From Microbulbifer yueqingensis (GTDB taxonomy: Bacteria; Pseudomonadota; Gammaproteobacteria; Pseudomonadales; Cellvibrionaceae), in NCBI RefSeq assembly GCF_900100355.1, contig NZ_FNFH01000003.1, positions 434,001-498,000 on the forward strand: a stretch of DNA of 64,000 nt. The letters run 5' to 3'. Within the stretch, counting starts at the first letter, position 1. Every line of letters starts with the position of its first letter. This document shows positions 1-8,539 of this stretch, in pieces. Made by a program: the position numbers and the translations under genes. The notes below the pieces were generated by a model. The model was not told the origin of the DNA. It saw only the letters and a list, made by a program, of their open reading frames with translations, and did no database searches.

Positions 1-1
1 G

Positions 2-1429
2 GACCGCTTCGCCGACTGGCCCGTCAACATCGAGGTCATCTCCCGCTTCCGCAGCGGCAAGGAGATCGAAGGAATCAAGGAACGCGTGGCAAGCGGCAAG
101 GTGGATATCCTTATCGGCACCCACAAGCTGCTGCAAAGCGACCTGGACTTCAACAACCTTGGCCTCCTGATTATCGATGAGGAGCACCGTTTTGGGGTGC
201 GCCAGAAGGAGCGCCTCAAGAGCCTGCGCGCGGAAGTGGATATCCTTACCCTCACCGCCACACCAATCCCACGTACCCTGAACATGGCCATGGCCGGCAT
301 TCGCGACCTGTCGGTGATCGCCACCCCGCCGGCACGCCGCCTGTCAGTGAAGACCTTCGTGCGCCAGCGTGACGAGGCCCTCATCAAGGAGGCGATCCTG
401 CGGGAAATCCTCCGCGGGGGGCAGGTTTACTTCCTCCACAACGAGGTGAAGAGCATCGAGCGCATCGCACGGCAGCTGGAAGAGCTGGTACCCGAGGCAC
501 GGGTCGGCATCGGCCACGGCCAGATGCGCGAGCGCGAGCTGGAACAGGTGATGAGCGACTTTTACCACAAGCGCTTCAACGTTCTGGTGTGCACCACCAT
601 CATCGAGACCGGCATCGACGTGCCCAGCGCAAACACGATCCTTATCGAGCGCGCCGATAAATTCGGCCTCGCGCAGCTGCACCAGCTCCGCGGTCGCGTG
701 GGCAGGTCCCACCACCAGGCCTATGCCTACCTGCTGACACCGGGCAGGCGCTCCATGACAGCCGATGCAGTCAAGCGCCTGGAAGCCATCAGCGAGGCCC
801 AGGACCTGGGGGCGGGCTTTACCCTGGCCACCCATGACCTCGAAATCCGCGGGGCCGGCGAGCTGCTGGGTGAGGAGCAGAGCGGGCAGATCCAGAGCGT
901 GGGCTTCACCCTTTATATGGAGATGCTCGACCAGGCGGTGAAGGCCATCCGCGAGGGCCGCACACCCAATATCGATGAGCCGCTGGAATCCCCCGCGGTG
1001 GACGTGAACCTGCGGGTGCCGGCACTGATCCCGGAAGATTACCTCCCGGATGTACACGGTCGCCTGATGATGTACAAGCGCATCGCCAACGCGAAGGACG
1101 CGGGAGAACTGAGGGAGCTGCAGGTAGAGATGATCGACCGCTTCGGCCTGCTGCCGGAGCCGGTCAAGCACCTCTTCCGTACCACCGAGATCAAGCTGGA
1201 GGCGGAGCGGATGGGTATCCGCAAGCTTGAGGCCTCCGCCGTTCGCGGACGCATCGAGTTTTCCGAGAATACGGCCGTCGATCCACTGACCCTGGTGAAG
1301 CTGGTCCAGACGCAACCGGGCCGTTTCCAGCTCCAGGGAGCCAACCAGCTGAGCTTCGCCCTGGACGAGGGCGGGTCCGACACCCGCCTGAATCAGGTTT
1401 CAGGTGTGTTGGAGCAACTGGCGCAGTGA
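2..1429 (+). CDS. mfd: Transcription-repair coupling factor Mfd, C-terminal part (5' end outside window)
   Basis: Mfd is the ATP-driven translocase that removes RNA polymerase stalled at DNA damage and recruits UvrA. The frame is open from base 2, so the gene begins before the window; about 475 C-terminal residues are visible. Helicase motif II is seen as DEEHRFGVRQKERL, motif III as LTATPIPRTL, and motifs V/VI as ETGIDVPSAN followed by QLHQLRGRVGRS. The last ~150 residues match the TRCF C-terminal regulatory domain (VNLRVPALIPEDYLPDVHGR). The stop is TGA at 1427-1429. The RecG-like motor and D7 domains are intact in what can be seen. csiV follows on the same strand, an arrangement I know from Pseudomonas relatives. 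Identity is secure. Confidence 0.96.
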   Translation, partial: DRFADWPVNIEVISRFRSGKEIEGIKERVASGKVDILIGTHKLLQSDLDFNNLGLLIIDEEHRFGVRQKERLKSLRAEVDILTLTATPIPRTLNMAMAGIRDLSVIATPPARRLSVKTFVRQRDEALIKEAILREILRGGQVYFLHNEVKSIERIARQLEELVPEARVGIGHGQMRERELEQVMSDFYHKRFNVLVCTTIIETGIDVPSANTILIERADKFGLAQLHQLRGRVGRSHHQAYAYLLTPGRRSMTADAVKRLEAISEAQDLGAGFTLATHDLEIRGAGELLGEEQSGQIQSVGFTLYMEMLDQAVKAIREGRTPNIDEPLESPAVDVNLRVPALIPEDYLPDVHGRLMMYKRIANAKDAGELRELQVEMIDRFGLLPEPVKHLFRTTEIKLEAERMGIRKLEASAVRGRIEFSENTAVDPLTLVKLVQTQPGRFQLQGANQLSFALDEGGSDTRLNQVSGVLEQLAQ

Positions 1430-1444
1430 TAGACTGTGCCCTCC

Positions 1445-1469
1445 GGGGCCCTGCCGACCGGCGGGCCCC
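1445..1469 (+). terminator. GC-rich hairpin after mfd
   Basis: A perfect 7-bp inverted repeat GGGGCCC/GGGCCCC lies 15 bases after the mfd stop. There is no T-tract, so it could be a weak terminator, an mRNA 3' stabiliser or chance in GC-rich DNA. Confidence 0.3.
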
Positions 1470-1504
1470 GGGCGACACATAACAAAGCAAGCGGTATCAA
1501 TATT

Positions 1505-2239
1505 ATGCGATTGGTTCACCTCTGTACGGCCCTGCTGCTGGCCCTCACCGCCGCCGGCACCCAGGCGGCCAGCTATGCGGGCACCACCTTCGAGATCGAG
1601 ATGATCGTCTTCAGCCGGACCGACGGCATGAGTGGCTCGAGGGAAAATTGGCCCGCTAGCCCCCGCCTGTCCTACCCCGCAAAGTGGATTGATTTCACCA
1701 CCACCGGGGGTGAGGGTGAGCCGCAGCTGGTACCAGCCGCCACCCAGCTGGACAACAAGGCAGCTGCCCTGCAGCGCTCCGGCAACTACCGGGTGCTATT
1801 CCACAAGGCCTGGCAGCAGCAGCTGTGGCAGAAACGCCGTGCGCCCGCCATCCTCATCGAGGGCGGTGACACCTATGCCGGTCACAGCCAGCTTGAGGGA
1901 AGTATCAAGCTCAGCGTGTCCCGCTACCTGCACCTGAGTACCAACCTGTGGATGAGCGAGTTCGGGGAACCCGGGAGCGAAGGCGGTATCCTGCTGCCGA
2001 AGCCATCGAGTCTCGACAATGGCGAGCCCCTCGACCTGGCCGCACCTGGTGCCGCCAGGACGATAGCCTCCCAGGGCAGACCCGGCCCGGTGTACGCAGC
2101 CCGCGTCGCCCAGCTGCAGCAGGAGCGCCGCATGCGCAGTGGTGAACTCCACTACCTCGATCACCCCCGCTTTGGCGTACTGGTCCAGGTGCGCACCCTG
2201 GACAAGCCGGAAGACGGGACGCCGGCCGCGGGCAACTAG
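1505..2239 (+). CDS. csiV: CsiV family periplasmic protein
   Basis: A 244-residue exported protein. I chose the ATG at 1505 over a GTG at 1436 because it starts directly with a signal peptide (MRLVHLCTALLLALTAAGTQA). After it comes the family hallmark FEIEMIVFSR, which in CsiV (cell shape integrity, Vibrio) opens the mature domain. CsiV is known in Vibrio as a periplasmic protein binding peptidoglycan and protecting cell shape against D-amino acids; that role here is by family only. It sits directly downstream of mfd, as in other gammaproteobacteria. Confidence 0.8.
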   Translation: MRLVHLCTALLLALTAAGTQAASYAGTTFEIEMIVFSRTDGMSGSRENWPASPRLSYPAKWIDFTTTGGEGEPQLVPAATQLDNKAAALQRSGNYRVLFHKAWQQQLWQKRRAPAILIEGGDTYAGHSQLEGSIKLSVSRYLHLSTNLWMSEFGEPGSEGGILLPKPSSLDNGEPLDLAAPGAARTIASQGRPGPVYAARVAQLQQERRMRSGELHYLDHPRFGVLVQVRTLDKPEDGTPAAGN

Positions 2240-2305
2240 CCCGCGCCGCCGGCCCCATACATCGCAATTTTAATAAGACCAACCAGCGACCCCTGACAGG
2301 TATCC

Positions 2306-3541
2306 ATGATCACCAACGACGCCATCATTCTCGGCATGCTGGCTGCTATCCTCGGCTTTGTGTTTTACACCGCGGGCAGCGAGCACCGCTTCTGGAAACG
2401 TTTCTACCGCTTTGTTCCGGCCCTGCTGCTCTGCTACTTCCTGCCGTCCCTGTTGACCACTTTCGGCATAATCGACGCCGAGGCCTCCCAGCTGTATTAC
2501 GTGGCCTCGCGCTACCTGCTGCCGGCCAGCCTGGTCCTGCTGACACTCAGCATCGACCTGAAGGGTATTATCAGCCTGGGCCCCAAGGCGCTGATCATGT
2601 TCCTGACCGGCACGCTGGGGATCGTCATTGGCGGCCCGCTGGCCCTGATTATCATGTCGGCAATCGACCCCGATCTCCTGGGAGTAAGCGGCCCTGAGGC
2701 CGTCTGGCGGGGTATGACTACGGTCGCGGGCAGCTGGATCGGCGGCGGCGCCAACCAGACTGCCATGAAGGAAATTTTCTCGGTGGGCGACCAGGTGTTC
2801 TCGGCCATGGTTGCGGTGGATGTCATCATCGCCAACGTCTGGATGGCGGTGCTGCTGATCATGGCCGGCAACGCGAAGCAGCTGGATGCCAGGCGTGGCG
2901 CAGACACCACGGCAATTACCGAATTGCGCGAAAAGGTCGAGGAGATACAGAAAAGGCACTCGCGCATCCCCTCCTTGCCCGACCTGATGCTCATCGCCGC
3001 AGTCGGGTTCGGCATTACCGCCATCGCCCACGCATTCGCCGACGTCCTGGCGCCCTGGTTCCAGGAGAATGCCCCGCACCTCGACAGGTATAGCCTCACC
3101 AGTCCCTTCTTCTGGCTGATCATCGTTGCCACCACCTTGGGAGTGGCCATGGCTTTCTCTCCGGCAAAGCAGCTGGAGGGCGCCGGCGCCTCAAAGGTGG
3201 GCTCGGTCTTCATCTATTTCCTGGTGGCGACTATCGGCACCCACATGGACATCACTGCACTGCGCGACAGCCCGGAACTCTTCCTGCTCGGCGCCATCTG
3301 GATGGCGGTGCACGCTGGTCTTCTGCTCCTGGTTGCCAAACTGATCAAGGCCCCGACCTTCTTTATGGCGGTGGGAAGCCAGGCCAATGTGGGCGGGGCA
3401 GCCTCGGCCCCGGTAGTAGCGGCGGCCTTCCACCCCTCCCTTGCGCCTGTCGGTGTGCTGCTCGCGGTGATGGGTTATGCGCTCGGAACCTACGCCGCAT
3501 GGTTCTGCGGCCTGCTACTGCAAACTATTGCGGGAAGCTGA
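2306..3541 (+). CDS. DUF819 family multi-pass membrane protein (YjcL-like)
   Basis: A 411-residue integral membrane protein with about ten hydrophobic segments. Features typical of DUF819 are the GSWIGGGANQTAMKE stretch near residues 145-160 and a Gly/Ala-rich GSQANVGGAASAPVVAAAF stretch near residues 355-375, which look like paired re-entrant or ion-binding loops of a secondary transporter. A hydrophilic segment around residues 195-225 (KVEEIQKRH) separates two halves. The substrate is unknown; relation to glutamate/sodium symporter-like folds is inference. ATG at 2306 follows a weak AGG. Confidence 0.8.
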   Translation: MITNDAIILGMLAAILGFVFYTAGSEHRFWKRFYRFVPALLLCYFLPSLLTTFGIIDAEASQLYYVASRYLLPASLVLLTLSIDLKGIISLGPKALIMFLTGTLGIVIGGPLALIIMSAIDPDLLGVSGPEAVWRGMTTVAGSWIGGGANQTAMKEIFSVGDQVFSAMVAVDVIIANVWMAVLLIMAGNAKQLDARRGADTTAITELREKVEEIQKRHSRIPSLPDLMLIAAVGFGITAIAHAFADVLAPWFQENAPHLDRYSLTSPFFWLIIVATTLGVAMAFSPAKQLEGAGASKVGSVFIYFLVATIGTHMDITALRDSPELFLLGAIWMAVHAGLLLLVAKLIKAPTFFMAVGSQANVGGAASAPVVAAAFHPSLAPVGVLLAVMGYALGTYAAWFCGLLLQTIAGS

Positions 3542-3555
3542 TACCTGGGATTAAC

Positions 3556-3573
3556 GCGCCCACCGAAGGGCGC
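3556..3573 (+). terminator. Hairpin after the DUF819 gene
   Basis: Inverted repeat GCGCCC/GGGCGC with a six-base loop begins 15 bases after the stop of the DUF819 gene. No T-tract follows, so termination strength is uncertain. Confidence 0.3.
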
Positions 3574-3656
3574 CTGCGAATAGCGGGAAAGCGGAAGACA
3601 GTAATTTATCGGGGAACAGCCACCAGGCAGTGAGCCCGGGATGCGCTACGGCGGAT

Positions 3657-3691
3657 AAAAGAGGAAAAAGTAAGGACGGGCCTGTGGCCCG
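3657..3691 (-). terminator. Probable rho-independent terminator of the cold-shock gene
   Basis: Read on the minus strand, a stem CGGGCC/GGCCCG with a three-base loop (3677-3691) is followed by a T-rich run (TCCTTACTTTTTCCTCTTTT). It lies about 110 bases past the cold-shock stop codon, which would give a 3' UTR of that length. The stretch 3692-3798 holds nothing else I recognise. Confidence 0.5.
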
Positions 3692-3798
3692 CCCGGCAGG
3701 ATTCTTGTCAGTGCGCCAGGCACGCTTTACCAGCTGTCAGCGCATTACCGCTAGCGCTTCGCAGGTGCCGGACTGGCAACAACGGCAACGAGGCCGGA

Positions 3799-4014
3799 TC
3801 ACTCACACGGAACTACGTCTTCCGCCAATAATCCCTTATCGCCTTTCTGCATTTCAAACTCGACCGACTGGCCTTCGTTGAGGGTTTTGTAGCCCTCGCC
3901 GCGGATACTGCGGTAATGCACAAAGATATCTTCCGTGCCCTCTCCACAGGTGATGAAGCCATAACCCCGGGCGTTATTGAACCACTTCACGGTACCTGTA
4001 ACGCGATCACTCAT
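3799..4014 (-). CDS. CspA-family cold-shock protein
   Basis: A 71-residue single-domain cold-shock protein. The RNA-binding motifs are RNP1 (ARGYGFIT, around residues 15-22) and RNP2 (DIFVHY, around residues 29-34), and the N-terminus TGTVKWFNN is standard. It should be a cytoplasmic single-stranded RNA/DNA chaperone. The usual Lys before the RNP1 Gly (KGYGFI) is Arg here, and a Cys pair (C23 and the C-terminal C70) is uncommon. Whether it is cold induced cannot be told; a long leader (see the promoter entry) would fit post-transcriptional control. Confidence 0.93.
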   Translation of the reverse strand: MSDRVTGTVKWFNNARGYGFITCGEGTEDIFVHYRSIRGEGYKTLNEGQSVEFEMQKGDKGLLAEDVVPCE

Positions 4015-4141
4015 TCAGACAACCTCATTATTGTTATTGCGATTACCACGCGGAGCAGCAAGCGCATCTCCATTGCAGCGGTCGCTCCTCGACTCACTGA
4101 ACCTCAATTGTCCGGCGGGTCGCCCCGCTAGACACCCTCTG

Positions 4142-4170
4142 ATTCTTAGATAAATCGGCGCCAGTGTCTA
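4142..4170 (-). promoter_or_regulatory. Candidate sigma-70 promoter for the cold-shock gene
   Basis: On the minus strand TAGACA (4170-4165) and AAGAAT (4147-4142) are separated by 17 bases. Transcription from here would give a leader of about 120 nt, the length usual for csp mRNAs with a temperature-sensitive 5' UTR. The -10 match is only fair, so this is a suggestion. Confidence 0.3.
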
Positions 4171-4279
4171 GGTTTCCACGTGAAATAATTACTACAGAAC
4201 GTGTGAGCTGCGCAATAAAAGATCAAAACTGCCAGCGCGCTTCCGCTTTTCTGAACATTCCTGCTTTTCCTGTCTCTGC

Positions 4280-5401
4280 TTAACCCGCATTTGCCGACGC
4301 CACCATCTCCACACCGCGGAGTTCCGGCGGCAATTCCGCAATATGCAATGTGGATGTCGGGAAAGCACAGGAGGCACCATGCTGTTCGACAATTTTCAGG
4401 ATTTGTAGCAAGACGTCCTGCTTGATCTCGTGATAACGCACCCACTCAGTGGTTTTGGTGAAGGTGTAGATAAAGAAATCCAGGGACGAGGGTGCGAAGC
4501 TGTTGAAGTTGACGATAAGGGTCTGGTTGGCATCAATTTCAGGATGCTCCTGCAGCATTGCCTTCACATCGGCCACTATGCCCGCCATGAGCGGCGCATC
4601 CTCGTAGCGGATTCCTATCGTCTCGTAAATTCGGCGATTGAGCATACGCGAGGGGTTTTCCACCGAGATCTGGTTGAATACCGCATTCGGGATGTAAAGC
4701 GGGCGCTTGTCGAACGTGCGAATACGCGTGAGGCGCCAGCCGATATCCTCAACGGTACCCTCGATCTCCTTGTCCGGAGAACGCACCCAGTCACCCACCT
4801 TGAACGGCCGGTCCAGGTATACCATCAACCCACCGAAAAAATTTGCCAGCAGGTCCTTGGCCGCAAAGCCCACAGCCAGGCCGCCGATACCGCCAAATGC
4901 CAGAACCCCACTGATGCTGTAGCCGAGAAACTGCATGACGACCATTGCGGAGGTGATCACGATCGACGCGCGCACCAGTTTCCCCAGGGCCCGCACCGTC
5001 GTAGCGTCAAGCGGCTTGCTCATATACCGCGGATCGCGCAGGTTGTGCTCGGCACTGCGGGAGAATCGCAGGGCAAACCAGGTAATGACCAGGATGAACC
5101 CGATTTCCCGCACAGGCTCTGCGAGAGAGAATATTTCGGCTCCGGTTGCCCTGCCCGCCCGACCGGCTGCGATCGTCAGCCCAAACAGCCAGATGAGCAC
5201 GGCTCCAGGGGGGTTCAGCGCCTTCATCAGCGCGTCATCCCAGGCGCTCACCGTGCGCGCTGCGCGGGCCTCCAGGCGCCTGGCGAAACGGCCGAACAAC
5301 CAGCCCGCCAGCGCAGTAGCAAAGATGATCGAGAAAATTACCACGATCCAGAAACGGTTATCCCCGATCCAGGCCATGACCATGGACTCTACAGATTCCA
5401 C
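4280..5401 (-). CDS. MscS-family mechanosensitive ion channel
   Basis: A 373-residue inner-membrane channel that opens under membrane tension to release solutes. Four or so hydrophobic segments lie in residues 10-175. The pore-lining TM3 is clear (GGIGGLAVGFAAKDLLANFFGG split around residues 170-195), followed by the beta domain with LDRPFKVGDWV and then IPNAVF. The C-terminal alpha/beta cage domain runs to about residue 360. The protein is longer than the 286-residue MscS of E. coli by about one extra N-terminal segment, similar to YnaI-type channels. It stands alone between the cold-shock gene and nagZ. Confidence 0.92.
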   Translation of the reverse strand: MESVESMVMAWIGDNRFWIVVIFSIIFATALAGWLFGRFARRLEARAARTVSAWDDALMKALNPPGAVLIWLFGLTIAAGRAGRATGAEIFSLAEPVREIGFILVITWFALRFSRSAEHNLRDPRYMSKPLDATTVRALGKLVRASIVITSAMVVMQFLGYSISGVLAFGGIGGLAVGFAAKDLLANFFGGLMVYLDRPFKVGDWVRSPDKEIEGTVEDIGWRLTRIRTFDKRPLYIPNAVFNQISVENPSRMLNRRIYETIGIRYEDAPLMAGIVADVKAMLQEHPEIDANQTLIVNFNSFAPSSLDFFIYTFTKTTEWVRYHEIKQDVLLQILKIVEQHGASCAFPTSTLHIAELPPELRGVEMVASANAG

Positions 5402-5523
5402 CGGAGGTACTCCTGCTTAATTGATGTCTTCGTCGGGGGCAGAAAATAACGCGCAATGCAGGGGCATGGCCAGCGAAACAGCGCCGAAACCCGGGGTGCG
5501 CTCAAGCTGCGCAAGAAAGCGCC

Positions 5524-6555
5524 TCAGCCGGCCGCGGCCTCCGCGACCAGTCCTGCCAGCCAGGTGCGCGTTTTCTGCCAGCGTTCGCTCTGCGCAAGGG
5601 CCTCCCAGCTGATGGGATCCTGCCGGCCGCGCATGCGCTGCAACCGGGCACTGGAGGCCTCCGATGGAACGAACCCCTCGAGGGCCTCCAGGCATTCGAG
5701 CGCGCCGGCGCGATTGTTGCAGACCAGGCCCATATCGCAGCCGGCATCCAGCGCCGCCCGGATCCGCGCCCCGTAGCCTCCCGCCGCCCCGGCCCCCTCC
5801 ATCGAGAGATCATCACTGAAGATCACGCCGTTGAAGCCGAGCTCCGCGCGCAGGATCTGTTGCAACCAGAGCCGCGAAAATCCCACCGGCTTCTGGTCGA
5901 CCTGGACAAAGCGGATATGGGCAGGCATCACCGCGTCCAGTTCCCCCGCCCCGATACACTCCACGAACGGCAACGCATCCGAGGACATGACCTCTTCGAG
6001 TGTCCGCTCATCCTCGGGCAGCTCCTCGTGACTGTCCTCCAGCACATGCCCGTGACCGGGAAAGTGCTTGCCGGTCGTCGCCATGCCAGCCTCATGCATG
6101 CCCTCCATGAATGGCCTGACCCGGGCCGCCACCGCCGCCGGGTCAGCTGCAAAGCTGCGGTCACCGACGATCCGGCAGTGCTTGTCATCCGCATCCAGGA
6201 CAGGGGCAAAACTGAAATCCACCCCGCTTGCGCGCAACTCGGCCGCGAGTAGCCAGCCGGCATCGCGCAACTGCCCGGGCTCCGCCCGCGCAGCCAGCAC
6301 CTGCATGGAGGGAATGCGGGTGAAATCGTCACGGAAGCGCTGCACTCTCCCGCCCTCCTGGTCCACCGCGAGCAGCAGCTCCGGCCTGACCTCCCTGATC
6401 GAGCGGACCAGCGACTGCAACTGCTCGCGGTCGCGATAATTCCGGGCAAAGAAGATCAGCCCCCCCACCAGGGGGTGGCGCAGCACCTCCCGGTCCTCTG
6501 TGGACAACTCGGTACCGTCAACATCTATCATTACCGGACCAATCAGATCAGCCAT
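5524..6555 (-). CDS. nagZ: Beta-N-acetylhexosaminidase NagZ
   Basis: Cytoplasmic glycoside hydrolase family 3 enzyme that removes GlcNAc from 1,6-anhydroMurNAc muropeptides in peptidoglycan recycling. Start: an in-frame ATG exists at 6579, but the ATG at 6555 (MADLIGPVMIDVDG) has GGAG eight bases upstream and fits the family N-terminus; this gives 343 residues. Seen motifs are AVDQEGGRVQRF, the KHFPGHGHVLEDSH loop that carries the catalytic His/Asp dyad, and the nucleophile Asp in GVIFSDDLSMEGA. It lies 54 bases downstream of the TetR gene on the same strand, the nagZ-psrA pairing known from Pseudomonas. Confidence 0.95.
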   Translation of the reverse strand: MADLIGPVMIDVDGTELSTEDREVLRHPLVGGLIFFARNYRDREQLQSLVRSIREVRPELLLAVDQEGGRVQRFRDDFTRIPSMQVLAARAEPGQLRDAGWLLAAELRASGVDFSFAPVLDADDKHCRIVGDRSFAADPAAVAARVRPFMEGMHEAGMATTGKHFPGHGHVLEDSHEELPEDERTLEEVMSSDALPFVECIGAGELDAVMPAHIRFVQVDQKPVGFSRLWLQQILRAELGFNGVIFSDDLSMEGAGAAGGYGARIRAALDAGCDMGLVCNNRAGALECLEALEGFVPSEASSARLQRMRGRQDPISWEALAQSERWQKTRTWLAGLVAEAAAG

Positions 6556-6609
6556 TGCTTGCTCTCCAGCGTATTCCATTCCCTGCCCTATTGGCGCATG
6601 ACGCCCATT

Positions 6610-7239
6610 CTACTCCCCGGCCCTGAGCAAAGCTGCCGCCGCAGGCACGAGGCGGTCGAGCGTTTCCGGCAGGCTGCTTGGCGCGCCGAAATCCTCCCTG
6701 AGGATAGCCTCGATCGCGTCGAAGCTCGACAGGGTAAAGATCGTCGCTCCCAGCATGAAGTACAGGCGCCAGTAGAAGGTGACCGGGTCAAGGCCCGGCA
6801 GGGCCTGGCTGAGAAGGCCGGCAAAGCGACGGTAGCTGTCGCCGTAGCGACTGACGATAAAGCGCCGGAGGTGTCCCTGGTACTGGGTGTAGGCCAGGCC
6901 CAGCAACCGCATGAATCGCTGTGGGTCGCGTCCCTCGGCCACCAGGCTCGCGAGCCCCCCGCGGTAGAGGCTCTCCAGCAACTCTTCCACCTCCAGGGAT
7001 TCGCCCCCGGCCACACGGCGGTCAAGCTCCGCTGCAAGGGTCTCGGTAAAGGGCGTCAAAAACCGCTCGAATACCGCCTGGATCAGTTCTTTCTTGGACC
7101 CAAAGTGGTAATTTACCGCTGCAAGGTTGACTCCTGCCGTGCTGGTGATGGTGCGCAGGGACGTTTCTGTGAAGCCCCGCTCGGCAAACAGGACCTCCGC
7201 GGCATCCAGAATCCTGCTGACCGTGTCTGACTGGCTCAT
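6610..7239 (-). CDS. psrA: TetR-family regulator, PsrA-like
   Basis: A 209-residue TetR repressor. The N-terminal helix-turn-helix reads TSLRTITSTAGVNLAAVNYH around residues 24-45; the remainder is an all-helical ligand-binding domain. Position between nagZ and lexA is that of psrA in Pseudomonas, whose product is a fatty-acid-responsive repressor of beta-oxidation genes and activator of rpoS. The assignment to PsrA rests on sequence type plus neighbourhood; the ligand is inference. A perfect AAAC-N4-GTTT inverted repeat 22 bases upstream of the start resembles the PsrA box and suggests autoregulation. Confidence 0.75.
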   Translation of the reverse strand: MSQSDTVSRILDAAEVLFAERGFTETSLRTITSTAGVNLAAVNYHFGSKKELIQAVFERFLTPFTETLAAELDRRVAGGESLEVEELLESLYRGGLASLVAEGRDPQRFMRLLGLAYTQYQGHLRRFIVSRYGDSYRRFAGLLSQALPGLDPVTFYWRLYFMLGATIFTLSSFDAIEAILREDFGAPSSLPETLDRLVPAAAALLRAGE

Positions 7240-7260
7240 AAAAATTCAAACCATCAATTT

Positions 7261-7272
7261 AAACGCTTGTTT
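7261..7272. promoter_or_regulatory. Candidate PsrA-box operator
   Basis: AAACGCTTGTTT is a perfect inverted repeat with a four-base spacer, matching the G/C-AAAC-N2to4-GTTT-G/C pattern reported for Pseudomonas PsrA except at the outermost bases (T on each side). It is in the divergent region between the TetR gene and the small acidic protein gene. Confidence 0.45.
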
Positions 7273-7289
7273 TGATCTGGCCGAGATTA

Positions 7290-7301
7290 GCACATTTGTG
7301 C
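7290..7301. promoter_or_regulatory. Perfect 12-bp palindrome GCACATTTGTGC
   Basis: A second palindrome 17 bases from the PsrA-like box in the same divergent region. It may be another operator; no specific regulator can be named. Confidence 0.3.
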
Positions 7302-7303
7302 AC

Positions 7304-7327
7304 TTGAGAGTGGCGATTGAGAGTGGC
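7304..7327. repeat. Two direct repeats TTGAGAGTGGC
   Basis: The 11-base unit occurs at 7304-7314 and 7317-7327, period 13, just upstream of the small acidic protein gene. It could be a tandem regulator site or a simple duplication. Confidence 0.4.
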
Positions 7328-7395
7328 TATCAGGGGGTTACCGGCGGGGGACCCCGGACGCTAGAGTGAAGAGAAACACGAAGGGGACAAAAATC

Positions 7396-7716
7396 ATGGC
7401 AAACAGTCACCCCGATATAGGCAACTGGTTCGAGATGATCGAGAGCGGGCAGCTGTTCGAAGTGGTGGCCATCGACGACCTCCACAAGACGGTGGAAATC
7501 CAGTACCTCGATGGCATGCTGGACGAACTGGATCTCGAGCAGTGGCTGACTCTCCCATTGGTCCCGGCTGCACCGCCCGAGGACGCCAACGTGGCATACG
7601 GGATGACGGCGCGCGAGCACAGCCCCGCATCGAGTGAAACGCCTCTCCCGGAGCAACTCAACCCCCTGGACTCACTGGAGGGCGAGACCTTCAGTGGTAC
7701 AGATGAGTCCCTGTAA
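7396..7716 (+). CDS. Small acidic protein (DUF6763-like)
   Basis: A 106-residue, strongly acidic, probably cytoplasmic protein. The ATG at 7396 is preferred to the GTG at 7366 because GGGG lies nine to ten bases upstream and the protein then begins with the conserved block NWFEMIESGQLFEVVAIDD. That block, followed by VEIQYLDGMLDELDLEQW, resembles small proteins that I associate with DUF6763; function unknown. The C-terminal 45 residues look disordered (Pro/Glu/Ser/Thr-rich). It is divergent from the TetR gene and convergent with the LOG gene. Confidence 0.7.
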   Translation: MANSHPDIGNWFEMIESGQLFEVVAIDDLHKTVEIQYLDGMLDELDLEQWLTLPLVPAAPPEDANVAYGMTAREHSPASSETPLPEQLNPLDSLEGETFSGTDESL

Positions 7717-7728
7717 CATGGGTCCTCG

Positions 7729-8370
7729 CTAGTGTCGTCGCTCACGAATGAAATCGAGGATGATTTCCGCAGCCTCATCTACCGTATCCACGATATGAAA
7801 GAGGTCGAGGTCTGAGCCGTCAATACAGCGGCTCTCCAGTACCGTATCCACCAGCCAGTCGTGAAGCCCCGCCCAGTACCGCTTGCCCACGAGCACGATC
7901 GGGAAGCGGTGTACTTTTTGCGTCTGCACCAGTGTCAGCGCCTCGAACAGCTCATCCAGCGTACCGTAACCACCAGGCAGCCCCACAAACCCTACCGCGT
8001 GCTTTACAAACATGAACTTGCGTACGAAGAAGTAGCGGAAATGCAGGCTGATGTCCTGGTACGGATTTGCGGCCTGCTCGAACGGGAGTTCGATATTGAG
8101 ACCAATGGATGCACCCGGCTGCGGGTGGGCACCGCGATTGCAGGCCTCCATCAGCCCGGGACCTCCACCGGTAATCACCGAGATACCCTCGGCGGCCAGT
8201 AATTCCCCCAGCCTGACTCCCTGCCGGTACTCGGAACTCTCCTCGCTAAAGCGGGCACTGCCGAATACAGTCACGGCACCGGTAAGGGCGATCAGTTTCT
8301 CGATGCCATCGACTAGCTCGGACTGGATCCTGAGGACGCGCCAGGCTTCTGGCATTTTGGCGTCTAACAT
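7729..8370 (-). CDS. LOG-family protein (TIGR00730, cytokinin-activating/nucleotide phosphoribohydrolase type)
   Basis: A 213-residue Rossmann-fold protein with the two LOG signatures: GGGPGLMEACNRGA near residue 75 and PGGYGTLDELFEALT near residue 135. Members hydrolyse nucleoside 5'-monophosphates to base and ribose 5-phosphate (bacterial PpnN, plant LOG). Which substrate is used here is unknown. ATG at 8370 follows AAAGGAAG at good spacing. It is divergent from lexA, with the two SOS boxes about 115-150 bases upstream, so LexA control of this gene is possible but not shown. Confidence 0.85.
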   Translation of the reverse strand: MLDAKMPEAWRVLRIQSELVDGIEKLIALTGAVTVFGSARFSEESSEYRQGVRLGELLAAEGISVITGGGPGLMEACNRGAHPQPGASIGLNIELPFEQAANPYQDISLHFRYFFVRKFMFVKHAVGFVGLPGGYGTLDELFEALTLVQTQKVHRFPIVLVGKRYWAGLHDWLVDTVLESRCIDGSDLDLFHIVDTVDEAAEIILDFIRERRH

Positions 8371-8484
8371 TACTGCTTCCTTTCGCTGTCGCGCTATTCA
8401 GCGCTTTATTCTTTCCTGTTCTCTCCTTACTCCAAGATAGCAGTATTTGGCGACAATACCGCGACATTTGCGCCCGCCAGAAAT

Positions 8485-8519
8485 CTGTATATAATCCCAG
8501 CAACTGTATAAAAATACAG
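8485..8519. promoter_or_regulatory. Two LexA (SOS) boxes
   Basis: Box 1 at 8485-8500 is CTGTATATAATCCCAG and box 2 at 8504-8519 is CTGTATAAAAATACAG. Both fit CTG-N10-CAG; box 2 also matches the stronger CTGT-N8-ACAG. Starts are 19 bases apart, so LexA dimers would bind on nearly the same face. Box 2 ends 20 bases before the lexA ATG, the usual arrangement for autorepression. Confidence 0.93.
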
Positions 8520-8539
8520 ACACATGATCAGGTGACAAT

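Noticed and set aside
344..1315. Long minus-strand ORF inside mfd
   Set aside because: Antisense shadow in GC-rich DNA; Mfd motifs on the + strand explain the region.
4430..5449. 339-codon + strand ORF over mscS
   Set aside because: Antisense shadow; MscS pore and beta-domain motifs are on the minus strand.
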